Source of the DNA: Chryseobacterium sp. LJ668
GTDB taxonomy: Bacteria > Bacteroidota > Bacteroidia > Flavobacteriales > Weeksellaceae
Direction of reading: 5' to 3'
Assembly: GCF_019613955.1 (NCBI RefSeq)
Contig: NZ_CP080443.1
Span: 310,001-374,000, forward strand
DNA: 64,000 bases
Position numbers and translations under genes: made by a program. Positions within the stretch are counted from its first letter, which is position 1. The number at the start of each line of letters is the position of its first letter. This document shows, piece by piece, positions 1 to 8,488 of the stretch. The notes under the pieces are model-generated. The model had not been told where the DNA came from. It saw nothing but the letters and a program-made list of their open reading frames with translations, and did no database searches.

Positions 1-1147
1 ATGAATCATTTACTGTCTTAAAGTGTTTTCCCACGGTAATAATTTCATTAAAACCTAAATCGTGGGCAGTTTTCAGAATGTTCTGATGTTCCGCAACACT
101 GTCGTCCCCCAACTCCAGCATATCACCGATAACAATAGTTTTCGTTCCTTCAAATGTAATAAAATTATACAGAGAAGCCGTCATCGAACTTGGGTTTGCA
201 TTGTAGGTATCCAAAACTAAAGTTCTACCTTCTTTTTTTACAATCTGCGAACGCATATTAGTGGGCGTATAATTTTGTATTGCTTCTTTTATTTGATTAA
301 AATCTACATCGAAATGAAGTCCGAGGCTCGCGGCAGCACAAAGATTCGTAAAATTATAATCTCCTGTAAGCTGAGATAATGCTTTCATATTTTTATAATC
401 TAGCCCTACAAAATGTTCATCTGAAAAAATTTCAAAAAAATAATCTGATGTACGTTTTCCGAAAGTAATTTTAGAATTATAATCAGTCGTTTTTTCCACC
501 TGAATCTGATCATTTTCATTAATCAAAATTGTCTGGCGATTGTTTTTGAGGTAATTATACAATTCAGATTTACCTTTGATCACCCCTTCAAAACCACCGA
601 AACCTTCTAAATGAGCTTTTCCGAAGTTGGTTATATAACCTAAGTTGGGTTTAGCTAAAGTACAAAGCAACTCAATTTCTCTCTGATGATTGGCGCCCAT
701 TTCGATAACCGCCATTTCATGTTCTGGCTTTATTGATAAGATGGTAAGCGGAACCCCAATATGGTTATTTAAATTACCATACGTGTACTGAACATTATAT
801 TTTTGAGACAATACCGCATGAATCAGTTCTTTCGTTGTCGTTTTGCCATTACTTCCTGTAAGACCTATAATCGGGAGCTTAAGTTGATTTCTGTGGTGAA
901 TCGCAAGATTCTGCAGAAACTCTAAAGTTGACGGAACATAGAATACATTTTGATCTTTATTTTCAAAAGTGTCATCTTCAACAATTACTGCCAAAGCACC
1001 ATCACTGATCGCTTTTTCTGCTAAAGTAGCTGCATTGAAATTAGCTCCGGAAAAGGCAAAGAAAATATCATTGAGATTAATTTTTCTACTATCAATTGTT
1101 ACTTTTTCAGCTTGTAAAAATAAAGGATAAAACTGTTCTATGTTCAT
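1..1147 (-). CDS. murF: UDP-N-acetylmuramoyl-tripeptide--D-alanyl-D-alanine ligase (MurF), 3' end outside window
   Basis: Reading the minus strand from the ATG at 1145-1147 gives an open frame that runs off the left edge (382 codons seen, no stop). It contains the Mur-ligase P-loop GLTGSNGKTT at residues 95-104, the stretch LNNHIGVPLT, the segment MAVIEMGANHQREIELL, and a later DTYNANPSSM motif typical of MurF. MurF adds D-Ala-D-Ala to UDP-MurNAc-tripeptide in the cytoplasm, the last soluble step of peptidoglycan precursor synthesis. It lies downstream of gldJ on the same strand, but a terminator hairpin sits between them. Identification is firm; only the C-terminal part is missing. Confidence 0.95.
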   Translation of the reverse strand, partial: MNIEQFYPLFLQAEKVTIDSRKINLNDIFFAFSGANFNAATLAEKAISDGALAVIVEDDTFENKDQNVFYVPSTLEFLQNLAIHHRNQLKLPIIGLTGSNGKTTTKELIHAVLSQKYNVQYTYGNLNNHIGVPLTILSIKPEHEMAVIEMGANHQREIELLCTLAKPNLGYITNFGKAHLEGFGGFEGVIKGKSELYNYLKNNRQTILINENDQIQVEKTTDYNSKITFGKRTSDYFFEIFSDEHFVGLDYKNMKALSQLTGDYNFTNLCAAASLGLHFDVDFNQIKEAIQNYTPTNMRSQIVKKEGRTLVLDTYNANPSSMTASLYNFITFEGTKTIVIGDMLELGDDSVAEHQNILKTAHDLGFNEIITVGKHFKTVNDS

Positions 1148-1160
1148 TCGTCAAAAATAA

Positions 1161-1190
1161 AAAAACCTCCCGAAAGTTCAGGAGGTTTTT
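1161..1190 (-). terminator. Hairpin terminator after gldJ
   Basis: AAAAACCTCC (1161-1170) and GGAGGTTTTT (1181-1190) pair around a 10-base loop, giving a T-run in the minus direction. It follows the gldJ stop codon (1209) and ends only about 14 bases before the murF start at 1147, so murF needs read-through or its own promoter. Confidence 0.8.
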
Positions 1191-1208
1191 TACAAGTATT
1201 TTGAAATA

Positions 1209-2810
1209 TTATCTTCTTGTTCTAGATTTATCGTTCACTCTAGCATCTTGCGCTACACGGAAACCGATCCAACCATAACCAGAAGCCTGGTTTTTGTATC
1301 TTCTCTGTCCCGGATCCAGCCAATATGCAGAATCTTGCCAAGAACCACCTTTGATCACTCTGATATCATTGGTCATTGCGGATGTTCTTTCTTTTGTATC
1401 TTTCTGCAATACTACTTTTCCGTTTCCGTCAACTACGAATCTTGTTGTAGGAGCGTTGTACATATTGTAAGAAGCCGAAGAGTCACTAGCATTTCTATAA
1501 TTCAGTGAAGACATTCTATCACCATCTCTATAGTTTCTGTAATCAGCAATTGTTTCTCTTTCGAACTGACCTGGAAGGTTTTTGTAAACCAATCTTCCGT
1601 CAGCTAATGTGTCATATTTAATAGTACCTTCGTCTACCATTTTGTAAGTTCCGTCTCCGTTTCTTACGATAGCTTGAGGCATATTTCCTCTGTAGTAGTT
1701 AAAATCGTTTGCATCTTCATCAATGATTGGTCTGTAAACATCAGCTGTCCATTCAGAAACGTTTCCAAACATACCATACACACCGATATCATTTGATGGG
1801 AACTGTCTTACATCTGAAGTCTGTGCTGCACCGTCATTTTTCCAACCAGGTAGTCCAGAATAATCACCTCTACCTTGTTTGAAGTTAGCCAAGATCATCC
1901 CTCTATCTTTACCCTTAGTACCTCTAAGTCTATCGATTTGCGGTTTCTTCTCTGTATAACTGTTATACTCTCTATTTTTCTCCATTCCAAGAGCAGCATA
2001 TTCCCATTCTACTTCTGTAGGAAGTCTGAATTTAGTAACCATTGCCGAGCTAGGAGATCTGTTGGCAGAAAGCAATCTTTGGTTGGTAGTTTTCATACCA
2101 GATTTTTGTGCCAATCTCTGCTCATTGATGTAGCCTTGCATTTCAGGATCATTCGATTTGAATTTATCCATGTTGAAAGCGGTTCCACCTTGGTTATTCG
2201 ATTCGTTGATATACAAATCTTTTGCAATAATACCTGCCTGCATTAAAGCTTTTTCGTTCGCTCTGTCTGTCAACCATTCACAGTATCTGTTTGCCTGAGT
2301 CCAAGAAACACCTACTACCGGGTAATAATCATAGTTCTGATCTCTGAAATAGGTTTCGTTAAGATCATTTCTAGATAATTTATTATCCCATAATAAAGTA
2401 TCAGGTAAAGCACCGTTGTAGATTTCCTTGAAACTTGGATCACTTGGAGGGAATACATACTTCAACCATGTAAGGTATTCGCGGTATTCGTAGTTAGTAA
2501 TTTCTGTCTCACCGATAAAGAATGAACTTACCTGCATTCTGCGAGGCGAGTTATTCCAATCGTGCATTACATCATCTTTCACTAATCCCATGGTAAAAGT
2601 TCCACCTTCAACATATACCATTCCTGGCCAACCTTTCTGCTTTTGTTGCTTTCCTGCAAAAAACCAACCTTGTTTTTCGTTTGGTTTCCAACCTGTCTTG
2701 CTGACAAATTTTTTAGTACCGCCTCCTTTGCTGGTACTAGACCCCCCACAGCTGGTTAATGCAAGTGTAGAACTTAATGCTATTAATGAAAACAACTTTA
2801 GTTTTTTCAT
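1209..2810 (-). CDS. gldJ: GldJ, SUMF1-like lipoprotein of the gliding/type IX secretion apparatus
   Basis: 533 aa. The N-terminus is a lipoprotein signal with lipobox LTSC and Cys21, so the mature protein is probably anchored in the outer membrane. The rest is a formylglycine-generating-enzyme (SUMF1/FGE-sulfatase) type domain: an early GMVYVEGGTFTMG, FIGETEITNYEYREYL, PVVGVSWTQANRYCEWL, FRLPTEVEWEYAA, GNVSEWTADVYRP and a terminal VIKGGSWQD...GFRVAQD. In Flavobacterium GldJ is needed for gliding and for stability of the secretion motor; Chryseobacterium-type bacteria keep it with T9SS although most do not glide. It is divergent from porU-porV, as in other flavobacteria. GldK is a paralogue of the same fold, but the proximity to porU/porV and the length favour GldJ. 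Confidence 0.9.
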   Translation of the reverse strand: MKKLKLFSLIALSSTLALTSCGGSSTSKGGGTKKFVSKTGWKPNEKQGWFFAGKQQKQKGWPGMVYVEGGTFTMGLVKDDVMHDWNNSPRRMQVSSFFIGETEITNYEYREYLTWLKYVFPPSDPSFKEIYNGALPDTLLWDNKLSRNDLNETYFRDQNYDYYPVVGVSWTQANRYCEWLTDRANEKALMQAGIIAKDLYINESNNQGGTAFNMDKFKSNDPEMQGYINEQRLAQKSGMKTTNQRLLSANRSPSSAMVTKFRLPTEVEWEYAALGMEKNREYNSYTEKKPQIDRLRGTKGKDRGMILANFKQGRGDYSGLPGWKNDGAAQTSDVRQFPSNDIGVYGMFGNVSEWTADVYRPIIDEDANDFNYYRGNMPQAIVRNGDGTYKMVDEGTIKYDTLADGRLVYKNLPGQFERETIADYRNYRDGDRMSSLNYRNASDSSASYNMYNAPTTRFVVDGNGKVVLQKDTKERTSAMTNDIRVIKGGSWQDSAYWLDPGQRRYKNQASGYGWIGFRVAQDARVNDKSRTRR

Positions 2811-2974
2811 AGTCGATATAAATATTATTCAAAGTACAAAGAAAAAATAAATTATTCAATAAATCAAGTAAAGATTTGATTTTTTTTGAAACGTTAACAA
2901 ATTAATTTTATTGTATCACTGTTTAATTCTAAAATTTTCATTTATTTTGTAATTTAGAAATTTCAAAAACCAAC

Positions 2975-5900
2975 ATGAGACTAAAAACGACTCTATTCTT
3001 CATATTCGCTTTAATATCAACGACTTGGGCTCAAAGAGTTTCCATAGAATGGGACGGAGCAAAAATCGAAGACTTCGGCGATGTAAAAAAGAATCTTCCC
3101 AATTTTAAAAATGAAGGTTTTTCTTTCAGCCAAAATAATGTTTTCATCCTGAATAAGCAAAAAATAGGTGAAAATCAACTGAAAGTTTCTAATCTTGTTT
3201 GGGAAGCTATTTCAAATAAGGATTTATTCGACCTCAATAAAGATCTTTTACCCGATAACGATATTGCAGATATTAATTATTACTATCTGGAAGGTGAAAG
3301 ATTTGCTAACATCAATGTTGGACTGTTTAAAAATATAAACGGAAGAATCCAAAGATTGTCTTCATTTGAAATTACTCCGTCCAATTTACCTGTAAATTTC
3401 AGTGCCCAAAAAGTAGGAACAACCGTAAACCCTTTATCAACAGGAGGTTTTTATAAAATTAAGGTTGATAAGTCGGGGATTTTCAAAATCACTACGCAAT
3501 TTTTAAAAGATATAGGAATCAATCCATCAAACGTAAATCCTAAAAATTTCAGGATCTATGGAAATGGGGGAATTATGCTTCCGGAACACAATCAGGATGT
3601 GAAATACAGCGCCCTGCAAGAAAACTCTATACAGGTTGTTGGTGAAGATGACGGTGTCTGGAATGATGCTGATTATGCTTTGTTTTATGCTCAGGGTCCG
3701 AATGGTTATAATTTATACAATATATCAAACGGAAATGGGTTTAAAAGAAATGAAACCAGAAGTGACGACAGCGAAAATGTAAAAAATATATACGAAGATT
3801 TTTCTTACTACTATATCAATTACGATAAAGGTGCCGGTAAAAGAGTGCAAAATGTTGATTTAAATCTTCCTGCCACAGCTCCAATTACAAGATATGATGA
3901 GTATCAGGTAATTAACAACGATCAGAAAAATTTATTGAAGGTCGGGAGAATATGGGTTGAAGATCAGTCTTTTTCTACTGAAAAAACCATTACATTTACT
4001 CTGAATTCTCCAATACAGGGTTCCGACCTTATCAGATACAGGACACAAGTAGTAGGTTATAAATCTCAGCAAAATAATGTAGCTTTTACCATAAATAATC
4101 AAAATCCTGTTACATTAGATGTACCTCCGAACGCTTCAGGGTACGCGTACGATTTTTTTCCTTTACGCTATAAAGGTACAATTTCCAGTTTAAGTGGTAA
4201 TCAGATTATCTTCAAATACAATCCTAATATTGCGACCAATCCTAATGGTGCTTTTCATCTTGATTATGTAGAGGTGCAATATAGAGAAGATCTTAAATTC
4301 AATGGAAGCCAGATGAATTTCCGGGATTTTTCTCTTCAGAGCGGATCAAATACCACGTATGGTTTTAGCATTTCTTCCACTGCAAATATGGAGCAGGTTT
4401 GGGATGTTACCGATATCACCAATGCAAACAGAAGAGTAAACAAAGCTGGAGGTTCGGGTACATTTAATTTTGCTTACAATACTGCAAATCCTGATTTTAA
4501 TAATGAATTTGTAGCCTTCCGGGCAGATGCAGCATTTAGTCCGCAGTTTGTGGAAAGAATCAATAATCAAAATCTTTCTGCATTACAGAATGTAGATTAC
4601 CTGATTATCACTACACCTGAAATGATGTCTCAAGCACAGAGACTGGCCAATTATCATCAGACAAAAAATAATTATAACGTACAGATTGTAGACGCCACAA
4701 AAATTTATAATGAATTTGGAAGCGGAAGCAGAGATCTTACAGCAATCAGAGATTTTGTAACAAAACTCAACACTCCTCTCGGAAGCTTAAAATATGTTTT
4801 TATTTTAGGAGATGCATCATATGATTATAAAAACAGGGTTCCAAATAATTCAAATATTGTTTCAAGTTATCAGAGTGAAGATTCGGGTGATTTTGTAAGC
4901 TCATTTGTTACCGATGATTATATTGTGATGACAAAACCTCAGACAACCACATTCATTACAAATAATTTACCTGACCTTCCTGTGGGAAGAATTCCAGCGG
5001 CAAATCCTACCGAAGCTGGAAATATGATGGATAAAACAATGGCCTACTACAACTCATTATCCGGCCAGTCTACGCCATTCGGAGAATGGAGAATGAAACT
5101 TGATTTTGTTGTTGATGACGATAATGACGGCGGAGTTCCGTTCCATACAGTCATGAATAATACACTACAAAGCACATTTGAAATTCCTGCAAATACAACG
5201 CTTAAAGAATATAACGTTCGAAAATTATATCTGGATGCTTTTCAGGCTCAAAGTACAGCGGGTGGACAAAGATATCCTCAGGTCAATCAGGCAATTTCGA
5301 ATGACTTAGGAAACAGCCTTTACCTTTTTTACCTCGGACATGGTGGAATTAATGGTTGGGCGCAGGAAAGGGTTTTCACTTTAGATGAAATTCAGAATGC
5401 CAATAACTTTTCTAATGTATACAGCAGATTTCCTTTTGTATCTACCATTACCTGTGAATTTACACTTTGGGATGAGCCGGGAACCGCATCTGCAGGAGAA
5501 CAGTTAATGAAACTAAAACAAGGTGGAGCAGCTGCCATGATTACTTCAAGCCGTGCTGTAGGTGTGGGATACGGACTTGATTTTACAAACCTCTACACCA
5601 AAGATATTTTTAAATTGGTAGGTGACGACTTTTTGCCAATAGGTGATACACATCTTAACGCAAAAAAAACAAGAGGTGCAGATCCCAATCACCTTAAGGT
5701 AAATCTTTTAGGAGATCCCGCAATGAAATTGAGCAGACCTAAAAGATTATTAGTAATTGACGGAATTGAAACTCCAGTTCCGGGTTTGATCAGAGGACTG
5801 GATTTTGTAAAAATTACAGGCCATATCAACAATGCCAACGGAACTACGAATACAACATTCAACGGAAGAGTGGTCATTAATATTTTCGATAAAAGATTAA

Positions 5901-6871
5901 ACAAAACAACCTTAAATAATGATGGTGGACTTACTCCTGTTTTAAATTATACAGAAGAAGGAAGTGCGATTGTAAAAGCTTCAGGAACTGCGGTTAACGG
6001 AGTTTTCAAAGTTGAGTTCTATGTCCCGAAAGATATCAACTATGCAGTGGGTGAAGGAAGATTGCTGGGATATGCTGATAATAAATCGATTGATGTTTTT
6101 AACAATCAGTCAGTTCAGGTAGGTGACATCAACCCTAATGGAATCAATGATAATGAGCCGCCAAAAGTAAAATTGTACATGAACAATACGAATTTTGCAA
6201 ATGGTGGAATTACAAACCAAAGTCCAATGCTTTTAGCCTGCGTAACAGACGATACAGGAATAAATTCTACAGGTTCTGGTATTGGTCACGATATTACTGT
6301 ATATTTGGACGGACAAATTATTAATACCGTAGTTTTAAATGACTTTTTCGCTTCAGGTGAAGGAAACGGATGTTTAAGTCCCAGTTTGGCAGATTACCAA
6401 AAAGGAAATGTAACATACCCTTTCAGGAACTTATCGTTAGGACAGCATCAGCTCACATTTAAAGTTTGGGACATAAACAATAATTCGACAACTGAAACGT
6501 TAAACTTTGAAGTTAAAGATGAAGCCGATCAGCATTTAGTAATCAACAGACCGCTAAACTGGCCAAATCCTTTTACGAATAAAACGTATATACATTTTGA
6601 GCACAATTGTGATGATATATTGGATGTAAATGTTCAAATTTATACGATTACAGGAAAATTAGTAAGAACATTAAGTCAGCCGGTAGTTGCAGAACCTTTC
6701 CTACAGGGCTTTAGAACGCCTCGCCAGGCAATAGAATGGGACGGAAAAGACGATTTTGGTGACACAGTAGCAAAAGGTACGTATATTTTTAAGATATTTG
6801 CAAAAAGCCAAAATCAAGAAAAATGTAAAGGAAGTGCTACAGCTGTAGAAAAAATGGTACTTTTGAAGTAA
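2975..6871 (+). CDS. porU: PorU, type IX secretion sortase (C25 gingipain family)
   Basis: 1298 aa with a signal peptide ending near TWAQ (residues 17-20). The C25 peptidase catalytic pair is visible: His789 in YLGHGG and Cys827 in STITCEF. PorU is the outer-membrane-associated peptidase that removes C-terminal signals from T9SS cargo and transfers the cargo to its surface anchor. The last 100 residues (WPNPF, IYTITGKLVRTL, WDGKDDFGD, GTYIFKI) form a FlgD/Ig-like C-terminal module similar to T9SS sorting domains, as known for PorU. The length matches family members. It is followed by porV after 56 bases, so the two are probably co-transcribed; it is divergent from gldJ. Confidence 0.95.
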   Translation: MRLKTTLFFIFALISTTWAQRVSIEWDGAKIEDFGDVKKNLPNFKNEGFSFSQNNVFILNKQKIGENQLKVSNLVWEAISNKDLFDLNKDLLPDNDIADINYYYLEGERFANINVGLFKNINGRIQRLSSFEITPSNLPVNFSAQKVGTTVNPLSTGGFYKIKVDKSGIFKITTQFLKDIGINPSNVNPKNFRIYGNGGIMLPEHNQDVKYSALQENSIQVVGEDDGVWNDADYALFYAQGPNGYNLYNISNGNGFKRNETRSDDSENVKNIYEDFSYYYINYDKGAGKRVQNVDLNLPATAPITRYDEYQVINNDQKNLLKVGRIWVEDQSFSTEKTITFTLNSPIQGSDLIRYRTQVVGYKSQQNNVAFTINNQNPVTLDVPPNASGYAYDFFPLRYKGTISSLSGNQIIFKYNPNIATNPNGAFHLDYVEVQYREDLKFNGSQMNFRDFSLQSGSNTTYGFSISSTANMEQVWDVTDITNANRRVNKAGGSGTFNFAYNTANPDFNNEFVAFRADAAFSPQFVERINNQNLSALQNVDYLIITTPEMMSQAQRLANYHQTKNNYNVQIVDATKIYNEFGSGSRDLTAIRDFVTKLNTPLGSLKYVFILGDASYDYKNRVPNNSNIVSSYQSEDSGDFVSSFVTDDYIVMTKPQTTTFITNNLPDLPVGRIPAANPTEAGNMMDKTMAYYNSLSGQSTPFGEWRMKLDFVVDDDNDGGVPFHTVMNNTLQSTFEIPANTTLKEYNVRKLYLDAFQAQSTAGGQRYPQVNQAISNDLGNSLYLFYLGHGGINGWAQERVFTLDEIQNANNFSNVYSRFPFVSTITCEFTLWDEPGTASAGEQLMKLKQGGAAAMITSSRAVGVGYGLDFTNLYTKDIFKLVGDDFLPIGDTHLNAKKTRGADPNHLKVNLLGDPAMKLSRPKRLLVIDGIETPVPGLIRGLDFVKITGHINNANGTTNTTFNGRVVINIFDKRLNKTTLNNDGGLTPVLNYTEEGSAIVKASGTAVNGVFKVEFYVPKDINYAVGEGRLLGYADNKSIDVFNNQSVQVGDINPNGINDNEPPKVKLYMNNTNFANGGITNQSPMLLACVTDDTGINSTGSGIGHDITVYLDGQIINTVVLNDFFASGEGNGCLSPSLADYQKGNVTYPFRNLSLGQHQLTFKVWDINNNSTTETLNFEVKDEADQHLVINRPLNWPNPFTNKTYIHFEHNCDDILDVNVQIYTITGKLVRTLSQPVVAEPFLQGFRTPRQAIEWDGKDDFGDTVAKGTYIFKIFAKSQNQEKCKGSATAVEKMVLLK

Positions 6872-6927
6872 AATAATAAATAATTGAGAATATCAATAAA
6901 AAACTGATAATATATAAAAGACAACAT

Positions 6928-8091
6928 ATGAATTTAACTACTAAACTGCTTTTGGGGATTGGTTTTAGTGCTGGGTTTTTAGGCTATGCACAGGATTTGA
7001 GTCAGGTGAGACCTGTTTTAACCGGAGCTCCTTTTCTTAGAATTGCACCTGATGCAAGATCCGGAGGTATGGGAGATCAGGGGGTCGTTACTTCCCCGGA
7101 TGCTTTTTCTCAATTCTGGAATGCTGCAAAATATCCTTTTAGCAGAACAAGTTCTTCTGTGGGTATCAACTACACACCATACATGGGGAAACTTACAAAT
7201 GATGTATTCTTATTGTATGGAGCTTTCCATAAATTTATAGGTCAGGAAGAAAGATCTACAATTTCTGCAAGTATTTATTATTTCAATATGGGTGAGGTAG
7301 ACCTTACCTCATTAGTAGGTAACGAAGTTACTTCTAACGGTACTTCAAAACCCAATGAATTCTCGATTGATGTAGCTTACGCGCTGAAATTTTCAGATTC
7401 TTTCTCAGGAGCTGTTACCGGTAGATTCATACGTTCAGATTTGGCCGGAGGATTCAACACAGATACCACTATTAAACCCGCAAATTCATTCGCAATAGAT
7501 GTTTCTGCATACTACACTTCACCGAGATTTTCAAGTTTTGGAGGGTATGATGGTAAATTAAATGGAGGTTTTTCAATAAGCAATTTAGGTCCGAAATTAG
7601 ACTATACCGGAAACGAAGAATCAAGATCCTATCTTCCTACTATGGCAAGATTAGGGATTGGTTATGACATGTATCTGGATGATGTAAACAGAGTTGGCTT
7701 GAGTCTGGAAGGTTCAAAAATATTAGTGCCGGGTTCAGAATTCGTAGGAAATGACCCAAACACAAGACAGCCGATCTATGCAGTGCCCAACGTAGGAGTA
7801 ATGTCAGGAATTGGTAAATCTTTCAAAAATCCTGAATCCATTATGTATAGCGGTGCTTTAGAATATTCTTATGATAATGCGTTTGCTGTACGAGGAGGTT
7901 ATTTCCACGAAAGTGATGTGCAGGGAGCAAGACAATTTGCAACTGCCGGTATCGGATTAAAATACCGTTCTTTTGGATTGGATATCTCTTATCTCATCAA
8001 TATGTCTAAAATCAATACTGCACTTGATAACACGTTGCGTTTCGGACTTACCTGGAACATCGGTGACGAAACTTCTAATGTAGATAACTAA
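6928..8091 (+). CDS. porV: PorV (LptO), outer-membrane shuttle protein of T9SS
   Basis: 387 aa with a signal peptide (cleavage after GYAQ, about residue 22) followed by a beta-barrel-type sequence rich in alternating aromatic and Gly/Ser residues. APFLRIAPDARSGGMGD near residue 35 and the C-terminal LRFGLTWNIG are typical of the PorV/PorQ (UPF0164-like) family. PorV binds cargo leaving the Sov translocon and delivers it to the PorU sortase. Its position directly after porU matches the conserved flavobacterial porU-porV pair. A strong hairpin terminator follows. Confidence 0.95.
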   Translation: MNLTTKLLLGIGFSAGFLGYAQDLSQVRPVLTGAPFLRIAPDARSGGMGDQGVVTSPDAFSQFWNAAKYPFSRTSSSVGINYTPYMGKLTNDVFLLYGAFHKFIGQEERSTISASIYYFNMGEVDLTSLVGNEVTSNGTSKPNEFSIDVAYALKFSDSFSGAVTGRFIRSDLAGGFNTDTTIKPANSFAIDVSAYYTSPRFSSFGGYDGKLNGGFSISNLGPKLDYTGNEESRSYLPTMARLGIGYDMYLDDVNRVGLSLEGSKILVPGSEFVGNDPNTRQPIYAVPNVGVMSGIGKSFKNPESIMYSGALEYSYDNAFAVRGGYFHESDVQGARQFATAGIGLKYRSFGLDISYLINMSKINTALDNTLRFGLTWNIGDETSNVDN

Positions 8092-8112
8092 GAATAACAG
8101 AACATATAATAC

Positions 8113-8138
8113 AAAAGCTCCATCAATATGGAGCTTTT
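8113..8138 (+). terminator. Terminator after porV
   Basis: AAAAGCTCCAT (8113-8123) pairs perfectly with ATGGAGCTTTT (8128-8138) around a 4-base loop, followed by more T residues. It closes the porU-porV unit. Confidence 0.9.
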
Positions 8139-8476
8139 TTCATTTTAAGATTATAAAAATTTACCTATTATTTTTATGATGGCAACTATTTCCGCTTTCC
8201 AACACCACTGTTTTTTCCTCTGATGAATCTTTGCAAAATGAGCTCCGTTCAAACCTAATGAAGTGGTTCGATTATTTAAATGAAAAAAATAATAAATCTT
8301 ATCAAGTCGGGCTGCTGTAATTTGACAATTGAAGATTGATAATTAGAATAAATTGTTATTACTCAATCTTAAAATTATTCCAAAACAAAATAGGTAAGTC
8401 ATTCTAAATATTATATATTAACAAAATATGTTCGCAAAAGTCTCATATTTATAAGGCTTTTTTATTTTTCAATAAT
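8139..8476. other. Long intergenic stretch without a recognised gene
   Basis: About 340 bases between the porV terminator and the promoter-like box of the FUSC gene. Both strands are AT-rich and broken by stops. No tRNA, hairpin terminator or small gene stands out. A less AT-rich part near 8180-8270 differs in texture from its surroundings and might be decayed coding or repeat sequence, but I cannot identify it. Confidence 0.5.
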
Positions 8477-8484
8477 TATTTTTG
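8477..8484 (+). promoter_or_regulatory. -7 promoter box TATTTTTG, 4 bases before the FUSC start
   Basis: Exact match to the Bacteroidetes TAnnTTTG consensus. It ends 4 bases before the ATG at 8489, so the transcript would begin at or next to the start codon. No clear upstream TTG box was seen, so this rests on the -7 box alone. Confidence 0.45.
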
Positions 8485-8488
8485 TACA

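Noticed and set aside
1096-1278. Plus-strand frame across the gldJ-murF junction
   Set aside because: It reads through the gldJ terminator and the antisense of two well-supported genes.
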